Shown here one piece after another: positions 1-5,556 of a stretch of DNA of 7,870 nucleotides. This stretch comes from Niveispirillum sp. Lineage in GTDB: Bacteria > Pseudomonadota > Alphaproteobacteria > Azospirillales > Azospirillaceae. How positions within the stretch are numbered: the first letter of the stretch is position 1; every line of letters starts with the position of its first letter. The stretch lies in NCBI GenBank assembly GCA_016463045.1, contig JAEMSB010000199.1:1-7870 (forward strand). The letters are read 5' to 3'. Position numbers and translations under genes: made by a program. The notes under the pieces were generated by a model that saw only the letters and a list, made by a program, of their open reading frames with translations, did not search any database and was not told where the DNA came from.

Positions 1-776
1 GCGTTGTTGCCGCCCAGTTCCAGGATGGAACGGCCAAAGCGCTTGGCCACGACCGGGGCGACCTCGCGGCCCATGCGGGTGGAGCCGGTGGCGCTGACCA
101 GTGGCACGCGGGGGTCGGCGGCGATCTGCTCACCCACGTCACGCAGGCCGAACAGCAATTGCGACAATCCTGCGGGCGCGTCGCCGAAGCGGGCCAGGGC
201 CTTTTCGAACAGGGCCTGGGTGGCAAGCGCCGTCAGCGGCGTCTTCTCCGACGGCTTCCAGATCACCGGATCGCCACAGACCAATGCCAGGGCCGCATTC
301 CAGGCCCAGACGGCAACAGGGAAGTTGAAGGCGGTGATGATGGCGACGGGGCCCAGCGGCTGCCAGGTTTCCACCATGCGGTGACGGGGGCGTTCCGACG
401 CGATGGTCAGGCCGTGCAACTGCCGCGATAGGCCCACGGCGAAGTCGCAGATGTCGATCATCTCCTGCACCTCGCCCAAGCCTTCCTGGACGATTTTGCC
501 GGCTTCCAGCGTCACCAGGGCGCCCAGGTCGGCCTTATGTTCGCGCAACACCTCACCAAACAGGCGGATCAGTTCACCCCGGCGCGGGGCAGGAACGGTG
601 CGCCAGGCCTTGAAGGCGGTGGCGGACTGGGCCAAGGCGGCATCAACCTCAGCGGCTTTGTGCGCCTTCACGGCCCCCAGGCGGGCGCCATCAATGGGGG
701 AGCGGGAGACGATATCCCCTTCCGCGACAAGATGGGCGATGCCCAGACGGTCCAGAAGGGCGGCGGTTGCGGACAT
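1..776 (-). CDS. amaB: ALDH7-family aldehyde dehydrogenase (2-aminoadipate semialdehyde / piperideine-6-carboxylate dehydrogenase), C-terminus cut by the window edge
   Basis: Probable NAD(P)+-dependent cytosolic oxidation of 2-aminoadipate 6-semialdehyde to 2-aminoadipate in lysine catabolism. The reading frame is open from the ATG at 774-776 to the left edge, giving about 258 of the roughly 500 residues usual for the family. Visible aldehyde dehydrogenase motifs are ITAFNFP (147-153, Asn151 stabilising the oxyanion), WKPSE (173-177, cofactor-binding Lys174), GSTRMG (231-236) and ELGGNN (253-258, general base Glu253). The catalytic cysteine lies beyond the edge. PAPRRGE, GEVQEMIDICDFAVGLSR and FGRSILELGGNNA closely match antiquitin (ALDH7A1) as I remember it, which separates this protein from generic aldehyde dehydrogenases. 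A GGAG lies about 10 bases before the ATG. It follows the dehydrogenase gene on the same strand after an 87-base gap containing a strong hairpin. The exact substrate is inferred from family and neighbour. Confidence 0.88.
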   Translation of the reverse strand, partial: MSATAALLDRLGIAHLVAEGDIVSRSPIDGARLGAVKAHKAAEVDAALAQSATAFKAWRTVPAPRRGELIRLFGEVLREHKADLGALVTLEAGKIVQEGLGEVQEMIDICDFAVGLSRQLHGLTIASERPRHRMVETWQPLGPVAIITAFNFPVAVWAWNAALALVCGDPVIWKPSEKTPLTALATQALFEKALARFGDAPAGLSQLLFGLRDVGEQIAADPRVPLVSATGSTRMGREVAPVVAKRFGRSILELGGNN

Positions 777-826
777 GGGGCGGAACTCCGGTATGGAATG
801 GATGCTGCTTGTTTATGCTTTATGGG

Positions 827-859
827 AAATGGGGAGGGGTGCGGCACCCATCCCCATTT
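827..859 (-). terminator. Strong hairpin between the dehydrogenase and aldehyde dehydrogenase genes (terminator, attenuator or mRNA-stability element)
   Basis: The arms AAATGGGGA (827-835) and TCCCCATTT (851-859) pair perfectly. After one G/A mismatch (836/850), GGGTG (837-841) pairs with CACCC (845-849) around a 3-base CGG loop, giving 14 base pairs in all. It begins 4 bases after the stop codon of the minus-strand dehydrogenase gene. On the minus strand the 3' arm ends in ATTT and is followed by CCC rather than a U-run, so intrinsic termination would be weak there. It may reduce expression of the downstream aldehyde dehydrogenase or protect the upstream message from 3' decay. Confidence 0.5.
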
Positions 860-863
860 TGCG

Positions 864-1934
864 TTACGCATAAACCTTCCCGAAACGGTTGGAAAGGAAC
901 AGGTCCAGCGGCATCTGCTCCTGGCGGACGAAGCCCTTCGACGGCAGGTGGCCGGCTGCCTGCAGGTCCAGCATGGCGCAGATGCCGGCAGCCGTGCTCA
1001 TCTGAATGGCTGACAGGAATTGGCCTTCGACCTCTTCACCATGGATGTGGCGGACGATGCTTTCCTGTTCCAGGCGGCCATGGCGCTTGCCGCTGACGGT
1101 GCAGAAGACCAGGACGACATCCTGCATGGTGATGGGCAGGGCCTCTTCCAGCACTTCCTTCAGCAGGTCGCGGCGACGGGCAAGACGCAGGTCTTCGACC
1201 AGCAGCTTGATGATGGCGCAATGGCCGGGATAGCGCACCGACTTGTAGGTCAGGTTCTCCACCTTACCGGCCAGCGTCTCGGTCAGCGAGCCGAGGCCGC
1301 CGGAGGTATTGAACGCCTCGTAGGCGACACCCTCCAGCACGAATTCTTCCAGGTCTTCCAGCGGTGGCAGCTCGACATTCTTGCCGTCCTGCACCGCCTC
1401 GCACGGGTTCAGATATTCGTTGATCAGGCCGTCGGTGGACCAAGTCAGATTGTACTTCAGCGCGTTGGTGGGATAGCGGGGCAGGGCGCCGACGCGCAGC
1501 TGCACATCGCGCAAGCTGTCAAAGCCGGCGGCCAGACCATGGGCGGCGATGGAGACGAAACCGGGGGCCAGACCACATTGCGGGACAAAGGCGCTGCTAG
1601 CCTTGGCGGCCACTTCCTTAACCACACGCGTGCTGGCCACATCTTCGGTCAGGTCGAAATAATGGATGCCAGCGTCATAGGCGCCATAGGCAACGGTGGA
1701 GGTCGTATGGAAGGGCAGCGCGTTCAGCACGGCGTATTTGCCGGCCATGGTCTTGCGCAGCGCGGCACCGTCATTGATGTCCAGCTGGACCGTGTCCACG
1801 CCCAGGTCGGTGAAGCGCTTCAGGGCGTCGGCGCTGTGGTCGGCGACCGTCACGGCGTAATCGCCGGTGCGGCGCAGCAGCAGGGTGATGGCGATGCCGA
1901 TCTTACCGGCGCCCAGCAGCAGGATGTTCTTCAT
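864..1934 (-). CDS. Saccharopine dehydrogenase / lysine 6-dehydrogenase family oxidoreductase
   Basis: A 356-residue cytosolic NAD(P)-dependent amino acid dehydrogenase. The N-terminal Rossmann fold has GAGKIG at 8-13 and an acidic residue at the end of the second strand (Asp32 in VADHS), which favours NAD+. The catalytic/C-terminal saccharopine dehydrogenase domain shows CGLAPG (120-125), NTSGG (209-213) and YKSVRYPGH (230-238). The same motifs and similar length occur in Geobacillus lysine 6-dehydrogenase as I recall it, and also in saccharopine dehydrogenases. Lysine 6-dehydrogenase deaminates lysine directly; saccharopine dehydrogenase (glutamate-forming) splits saccharopine. Both yield 2-aminoadipate semialdehyde, the substrate of the next gene, so the pathway assignment is firmer than the reaction. 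No lysine-ketoglutarate reductase is visible here. The ATG at 1932-1934 is preceded by GGGGAG at 6-base spacing. That ribosome binding site can pair with an upstream CTCCCC. Confidence 0.85.
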   Translation of the reverse strand: MKNILLLGAGKIGIAITLLLRRTGDYAVTVADHSADALKRFTDLGVDTVQLDINDGAALRKTMAGKYAVLNALPFHTTSTVAYGAYDAGIHYFDLTEDVASTRVVKEVAAKASSAFVPQCGLAPGFVSIAAHGLAAGFDSLRDVQLRVGALPRYPTNALKYNLTWSTDGLINEYLNPCEAVQDGKNVELPPLEDLEEFVLEGVAYEAFNTSGGLGSLTETLAGKVENLTYKSVRYPGHCAIIKLLVEDLRLARRRDLLKEVLEEALPITMQDVVLVFCTVSGKRHGRLEQESIVRHIHGEEVEGQFLSAIQMSTAAGICAMLDLQAAGHLPSKGFVRQEQMPLDLFLSNRFGKVYA

Positions 1935-1938
1935 ATTG

Positions 1939-1968
1939 CTCCCCGTTTCCCGAAAACTGTTAGGGGAG
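1939..1968 (-). promoter_or_regulatory. Possible Shine-Dalgarno-sequestering hairpin in the dehydrogenase leader
   Basis: On the minus strand CTCCCC (1968-1963) is the exact complement of GGGGAG (1944-1939), the ribosome binding site of the dehydrogenase gene. Inside it GTTT (1957-1954) pairs with AAAC (1948-1945) around the loop TCGGG, with TAACA bulged on one side. If folded, the RNA would hide the ribosome binding site. The complementarity is seen directly; regulation is inferred, and 6 base pairs next to a purine-rich site can arise by chance. Confidence 0.3.
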
Positions 1969-2030
1969 ATGGTGCCGCCCGGTGGTGCCGATCGGAAGGC
2001 GGCGATCTGTCGATATGCAGGTTAAATGAC

Positions 2031-2061
2031 GGCGCTTCGCCTGTGCAGACGGCGAAACGCC
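2031..2061 (-). terminator. Hairpin terminator candidate after the LysR-type regulator
   Basis: GGCGCTTCGCC (2031-2041) and GGCGAAACGCC (2051-2061) form an 11-base inverted repeat with a single mismatch. In the minus-strand RNA that mismatch is a G-U wobble, so the stem is continuous, with a 9-base loop. It starts 6 bases after the TAG of the regulator. It is followed by GTCATTTAACC, a poor U-tract. Position and stem strength suggest it separates regulator transcription from the dehydrogenase gene downstream. Confidence 0.5.
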
Positions 2062-2067
2062 ACAGCC

Positions 2068-2946
2068 CTATAACCGCCCGACATGAGATTTCAGATAGTC
2101 CACCAGCAGCGACACCTTGGGCGACAGGTGACGGCGGTGGGGGTAGACAGCCCAGATGCCTTCATCGGGCGGGCGATGCGGGTCCAGCAGGCTGACCAGG
2201 ACTCCGGCGGCCAGGTCTGTTTCGACATAGAAATCAGGGAGTTGGCAAAGGCCCAGCCCCTGGCGCGCGGCGTCCAGCACGGCAAAGCCGCTGTTGCAGC
2301 GCCAACTGCCAACAGGCCGGAAGGAGACCTGCCGACCATGATCGTCGAAATGCCAGAGGTCGGCAGTGCCCGTCAGGCATTGGTGACGAGGCAGATCATC
2401 CAGGCTCACCGGCGCGCCAAACCGCTCCAGATATGAGGGGGCCGCACAGAGATAGCGGCGTCGCGACGCCAGACGCACGGCAATCAGGCGGCTGTCATCA
2501 AGACTGGTGCCCGTACGCACGGCCAGATCAAACCCTTCACCCACCAGATCTGTCAGCCGGTTGGTCAGATCGATGCTGACCGACAGTTGCGGATGGGTCA
2601 GCAGGAAGCGGTTGACCAGGGGCACGATGAAGCGTTCGCCATAGGCGATGGAACAGGTGAGCCGCAAATGGCCGCGCGGCGCACCGTCGCTTTCGCTGAC
2701 GGTGGCGAACGCTTCCTCTCGTTCCTCCACCAACCGGCGGCAGCGTTCCAGAAAGGTGCGGCCGGCATCGGTGACACTGACCCGCCGCGTGGTGCGGTAA
2801 AGCAGGCGCACCTGTAGCCGATCCTCCAGCCGCGCCACCTCCCGGCTGACATGAGATGTGGAGACGCCCAGGCGGGCTGCGGCAGCGGAGAAGCTCTCCG
2901 TTTCGCAGACAGCGATGAAACTGTCGATCCCGTCCCAGGAGCCCAT
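2068..2946 (-). CDS. LysR-family transcriptional regulator, likely controlling adhC-fghA (GfnR-like)
   Basis: A 292-residue DNA-binding regulator. The N-terminal winged helix-turn-helix occupies about residues 4-62: WDGIDSFIAV, then SFSAAAARLGVSTSHVSREV, then LLYRTTRRVSVTDAG. The effector-binding domain runs from about residue 90 to the end. I chose the ATG at 2944-2946 because homologues start just before W-(D/E)-G-I and GGGA lies about 8 bases upstream; an in-frame TTG at 2977-2979 would add 11 unusual residues. As I recall it, the protein resembles Pseudomonas aeruginosa GfnR, which activates glutathione-dependent formaldehyde detoxification. Its divergent position next to adhC supports the same role. 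It has seven cysteines (including Cys14 and Cys69), which could matter for a regulator near aldehyde and thiol chemistry, although this is only suggestive. It is on the same strand as the lysine-catabolism pair, so control of those genes is an alternative. Confidence 0.9.
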   Translation of the reverse strand: MGSWDGIDSFIAVCETESFSAAAARLGVSTSHVSREVARLEDRLQVRLLYRTTRRVSVTDAGRTFLERCRRLVEEREEAFATVSESDGAPRGHLRLTCSIAYGERFIVPLVNRFLLTHPQLSVSIDLTNRLTDLVGEGFDLAVRTGTSLDDSRLIAVRLASRRRYLCAAPSYLERFGAPVSLDDLPRHQCLTGTADLWHFDDHGRQVSFRPVGSWRCNSGFAVLDAARQGLGLCQLPDFYVETDLAAGVLVSLLDPHRPPDEGIWAVYPHRRHLSPKVSLLVDYLKSHVGRL

Positions 2947-2961
2947 GATTGTTCCCACACA

Positions 2962-2995
2962 GCAATAATCATTTGCCAAAATGCATGATCGTTGC
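2962..2995. promoter_or_regulatory. Candidate LysR-type operator between the regulator and adhC
   Basis: GCAATAATCAT (2962-2972) and ATGATCGTTGC (2985-2995) form an interrupted dyad matching at 9 of 11 positions with a 12-base spacer. The inner ATCAT/ATGAT arms are perfect. It lies 16 bases upstream of the chosen regulator ATG and about 90 bases upstream of adhC. That is a normal place for a LysR site mediating autorepression and divergent activation. The sequence is AT-richer than its surroundings. Binding is inferred. Confidence 0.45.
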
Positions 2996-3085
2996 CAGGG
3001 CTTTCAAGCTATTGTCCCCCCCGACCTGTCCGTGCGACCCTCGCCGGGCGAACCCTTTCACCACCCCTGACCGGATAAGACCGCC

Positions 3086-4195
3086 ATGAAGACCCGCGCC
3101 GCCGTCGCTTTCGAGGCCAAGAAGCCGCTGGAAATCGTCGAACTGGACCTGGAAGGACCGAAGCAGGGCGAGGTGCTGATCGAGATCATGGCGACGGGCA
3201 TCTGCCACACGGATGCCTACACGCTGGACGGGTTCGACAGCGAAGGCATCTTCCCCTCCATCCTGGGCCATGAAGGGGCCGGGATCGTGCGCGAAGTGGG
3301 GGCAGGGGTCACCAGCCTGAAGCCGGGTGACCATGTTATCCCGCTGTACACCCCGGAATGCCGACAGTGCAAAAGCTGCCTGTCGCGCAAGACCAACCTG
3401 TGCACCTCCATCCGCGCCACACAGGGCAAGGGGTTGATGCCCGACGGCACCACGCGGTTCAGCTATAAGGGGCAGCCGATCTATCACTATATGGGCTGCT
3501 CCACCTTCTCCAACTTCACGGTCCTGCCGGAAATCGCGGTCGCCAAGATCCGGGAGGACGCGCCGTTCCAGTCCTCCTGCTATATAGGCTGCGGCGTGAC
3601 CACGGGCGTAGGTGCCGTGACCAATACGGCCAAGGTTGAACCGGGTTCCAATGTGGTGGTCTTCGGCCTGGGCGGTATCGGCCTTAATGTCATTCAGGCG
3701 GCCCGCATGGTGGGTGCCGACAAGATCATCGGCGTCGATATCAATGACCGCAAGGCCGAATGGGGCCAGCGCTTCGGCATGACCCATTTCGTCAATCCGC
3801 AGAAGATCGAGGGCGATATCGTCCAGCATCTGGTGGCGCTGACCGAGGGTGGCGCCGACTACACGTTCGACTGCACCGGAAATACTATTGTGATGCGTCA
3901 GGCGCTGGAGGCCTGCCATCGTGGCTGGGGCGTGTCGGTGGTCATCGGTGTGGCGGAGGCCGGCAAGGAGATTTCGACGCGTCCGTTCCAACTGGTCACG
4001 GGCCGGGTCTGGAAGGGGTCGGCCTTTGGCGGCGCGCGCGGGCGCACCGACGTGCCGAAGATCGTCGACTGGTACATGCAGGGCAAGATCGAGATCGACC
4101 CGATGATCACCCATGTCCTGACCCTGGAAGAGATCAACAAGGGCTTTGACCTGATGCATGCGGGTGAAAGCATCCGCAGCGTTGTGGTTTATTGA
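3086..4195 (+). CDS. adhC: S-(hydroxymethyl)glutathione dehydrogenase / class III alcohol dehydrogenase
   Basis: A 369-residue cytosolic zinc enzyme that oxidises S-hydroxymethylglutathione (formed spontaneously from formaldehyde and glutathione) to S-formylglutathione with NAD+. The family can also reduce S-nitrosoglutathione. Catalytic zinc ligands are visible as Cys40 (GICHTD), His62 (GHEGAG) and Cys169 (IGCGVTTG). The structural zinc cysteines are Cys92, Cys95, Cys98 and Cys106. IRATQGKGLMPDG (109-121) contains Arg110, which corresponds to the class III glutathione-carboxylate-binding arginine. The Rossmann motif GLGGIG is at 194-199, with Asp218 (GVDIN) specifying NAD. The length is normal for the family. 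The ribosome binding site is weak (GGA at 3073-3075). fghA begins 2 bases after the stop, so the two form one operon. The upstream intergenic region carries a dyad likely bound by the divergent regulator. Confidence 0.97.
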   Translation: MKTRAAVAFEAKKPLEIVELDLEGPKQGEVLIEIMATGICHTDAYTLDGFDSEGIFPSILGHEGAGIVREVGAGVTSLKPGDHVIPLYTPECRQCKSCLSRKTNLCTSIRATQGKGLMPDGTTRFSYKGQPIYHYMGCSTFSNFTVLPEIAVAKIREDAPFQSSCYIGCGVTTGVGAVTNTAKVEPGSNVVVFGLGGIGLNVIQAARMVGADKIIGVDINDRKAEWGQRFGMTHFVNPQKIEGDIVQHLVALTEGGADYTFDCTGNTIVMRQALEACHRGWGVSVVIGVAEAGKEISTRPFQLVTGRVWKGSAFGGARGRTDVPKIVDWYMQGKIEIDPMITHVLTLEEINKGFDLMHAGESIRSVVVY

Positions 4196-4197
4196 TC

Positions 4198-5034
4198 ATG
4201 ACCCTGGAAACCGTCTCCACCACCCGGTCCCATGGCGGTGTACAGGGTGTGTATCGCCACACCTCCACCGCCACCGGCACGCAAATGCTGTTCAGCGTCT
4301 TCAACCCGCCACAGGCGGCCGGCGGGGCCAAATGCCCTGTCGTCTGGTACCTGTCGGGCCTGACCTGCACCCATGCCAATGTGACGGAGAAGGGGGAGTT
4401 CCGGCGCTGGGCGGCGGAACTGGGCCTGATCATCGTCTGTCCCGACACCAGCCCGCGCGGCGAGGGCGTGGCCGATGATGCCGGCTGGGACTTGGGCCAG
4501 GGGGCGGGCTTCTATGTTGATGCGACGGAGACACCCTGGGCACCGCATTTCAAGATGTGGACCTATGTGACGGCGGAACTGCCGGCCCTGGTGGCGGAAC
4601 ACTTCCCCGCCGACATGGACCGGCAGGGCATAACCGGCCATTCCATGGGTGGGCATGGTGCCCTGACCGTCGCCCTGCGCCATCCGGGCCGGTTCAAATC
4701 GGTTTCCGCCTTCGCGCCCATCGTGGCGCCGGCGCAGGTGCCGTGGGGGCAGAAGGCCTTTCCGGCCTATCTGGGCGGTGACCAGGCGTCCTGGCGCCAG
4801 CATGATGCCGTGGCGCTGATCGAAGATGGGGCGCGGGTACCGGAAATCCTGGTCGATCAGGGAACGGCGGACGGGTTCCTGGAAAACCAGCTGCGCCCGC
4901 AACTGCTGGCCGATGCCTGCGCCAAGGCTGGGATCTCCCTGACCTTGCGCCTGCAGGAAGGCTACGACCATTCCTACTATTTCATCTCCAGCTTCATGGA
5001 AGACCATCTGCGCTGGCACGCCGCGCGGCTGTAA
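4198..5034 (+). CDS. fghA: S-formylglutathione hydrolase
   Basis: A 278-residue alpha/beta hydrolase of the esterase D family that hydrolyses S-formylglutathione to formate and glutathione, the second step after AdhC. The nucleophile elbow GHSMGG contains Ser149, the same number as in human esterase D. The catalytic histidine is His258 in GYDHSYYF. The acid is most likely Asp225 in DQGTADGF (220-227). SGLTCTHANVTEKGEF (about 53-68) is the typical oxyanion/glutathione-side segment. I chose ATG 4198, which gives the usual MTLE...RSHGG start; a TTG at 4192 overlapping the adhC stop is possible. There is no good Shine-Dalgarno, which fits translational coupling to adhC across the TGA-TC-ATG junction. 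The length is normal. Confidence 0.97.
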   Translation: MTLETVSTTRSHGGVQGVYRHTSTATGTQMLFSVFNPPQAAGGAKCPVVWYLSGLTCTHANVTEKGEFRRWAAELGLIIVCPDTSPRGEGVADDAGWDLGQGAGFYVDATETPWAPHFKMWTYVTAELPALVAEHFPADMDRQGITGHSMGGHGALTVALRHPGRFKSVSAFAPIVAPAQVPWGQKAFPAYLGGDQASWRQHDAVALIEDGARVPEILVDQGTADGFLENQLRPQLLADACAKAGISLTLRLQEGYDHSYYFISSFMEDHLRWHAARL

Positions 5035-5061
5035 TTGGATAGGCCATAATGCCTATGCCCA

Positions 5062-5090
5062 TTGAAGGGGAGCTGTCCTGGGCCAATTAT
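5062..5090 (+). promoter_or_regulatory. Weak candidate sigma-70-type promoter for pyp
   Basis: TTGAAG (5062-5067) and AATTAT (5085-5090) are separated by 17 bases; each matches 4 of 6 consensus positions. Transcription would begin near 5097, where GCCTG (5097-5101) and CAGGC (5108-5112) can form a small 5' hairpin. Such matches occur by chance, and consensus is a poor guide in GC-rich alphaproteobacteria. Read-through from fghA is the alternative. Confidence 0.25.
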
Positions 5091-5135
5091 CAGCACGCCT
5101 GATTTTCCAGGCAGGCAATGATCGGACAGGACAGC
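5072..5135 (+). promoter_or_regulatory. Perfect 9-base inverted repeat in the pyp leader, overlapping its ribosome binding site
   Basis: GCTGTCCTG (5072-5080) is exactly complementary to CAGGACAGC (5127-5135). The right arm contains the pyp Shine-Dalgarno AGGA (5128-5131), 9 bases before the ATG. The 46-base loop holds a smaller stem, GCCTG (5097-5101) with CAGGC (5108-5112). In RNA that includes both arms, such as read-through from adhC-fghA, the pairing would hide the pyp ribosome binding site. A transcript starting within the loop would lack the left arm and be free for translation. It could instead be a DNA operator. The repeat is seen directly; the function is inferred. Confidence 0.4.
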
Positions 5136-5140
5136 AAACC

Positions 5141-5530
5141 ATGTTGAATGATTTCCAACTCGTCGAGTTCGGCAAGGCTGACATTGAGAATGTCATGTCG
5201 AAAATGTCGTCCACCGAGATCGATGGCTTGGCCTTCGGTGCTGTGCAGTTGGATTCGGAAGGCCGCATCCTTCAATATAATGCCGCTGAAGGGGCCATCA
5301 CCGGGCGCGACCCCAAGGCCGTGATCGGCAAGAGTTTCTTTACAGAAGTGGCCCCCTGCACCAACACCGCCGCCTTCAAGGGTGCCTTTGATGCCGGCGT
5401 GAAGTCCGGCAATCTGAACATCATGATCGAATACACGTTCGACTATAATATGAAGCCCACCAAGGTGAAGGTTCATATGAAGAAGGCCCTGGTCGGCGAC
5501 AGCTACTGGGTCTTCGTGAAGCGGCTCTGA
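5141..5530 (+). CDS. pyp: Photoactive yellow protein (PYP), blue-light photoreceptor
   Basis: A 129-residue soluble PAS-fold protein that binds p-coumarate through a cysteine thioester and undergoes a blue-light trans-cis photocycle. It aligns without gaps to Halorhodospira halophila PYP (125 residues, recalled) with an offset of 4. The chromophore cysteine is Cys73 in VAPCT (prototype Cys69). Tyr46 and Glu50 (prototype Tyr42, Glu46), which hydrogen-bond the phenolate, are present in LQYNAAEG. Thr54, Arg56 (Arg52 gate), Tyr98, Phe100 and Met104 (Met100, which speeds recovery) are all kept. The C-terminal core KVKVHMKKAL...DSYWVFVKR is nearly that of the prototype. The N-terminal cap is about 30 residues; no output domain is fused, so signalling must go through a partner. 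AGGA lies 9 bases before the ATG, inside an inverted repeat. The ligase gene follows after 26 bases, forming a chromophore-assembly operon. Confidence 0.97.
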   Translation: MLNDFQLVEFGKADIENVMSKMSSTEIDGLAFGAVQLDSEGRILQYNAAEGAITGRDPKAVIGKSFFTEVAPCTNTAAFKGAFDAGVKSGNLNIMIEYTFDYNMKPTKVKVHMKKALVGDSYWVFVKRL

Positions 5531-5556
5531 GCCGTCTTCCACCGGGAGTGGTTTCC

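Noticed and set aside
1988..1995. CCGATCGG palindrome upstream of the dehydrogenase gene as an operator
   Set aside because: An 8-base GC-rich palindrome is expected by chance in this composition and has no second copy nearby.
1020..2195. A 391-codon open frame on the plus strand, opposite the dehydrogenase gene
   Set aside because: It lies antisense to a protein with clear family motifs, has a low-complexity G/Q/A-rich translation, and is long only because high GC removes stops.
2947..2979. An 11-residue N-terminal extension of the LysR regulator from a TTG start
   Set aside because: The extension runs through the dyad, does not resemble LysR N-termini, and the internal ATG at 2944-2946 has a better ribosome binding site and family fit.
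2969..4159. A 396-codon open frame on the minus strand, opposite adhC
   Set aside because: It is antisense to an unmistakable zinc alcohol dehydrogenase; its translation is rich in H, D, R and G without any recognisable domain.
4189..5019. A 276-codon open frame on the minus strand, opposite fghA
   Set aside because: It mirrors the hydrolase gene, with no plausible domain and no ribosome binding site.
5039..5056. ATAGGC/GCCTAT hairpin just after fghA as an intrinsic terminator
   Set aside because: It has only 6 base pairs and no following T-run, so it is too weak to call.
5072..5135. The 9-base inverted repeat as a mobile-element end or attachment site
   Set aside because: The span holds no transposase, no flanking direct repeat is visible, and the overlap with the ribosome binding site gives a simpler explanation.
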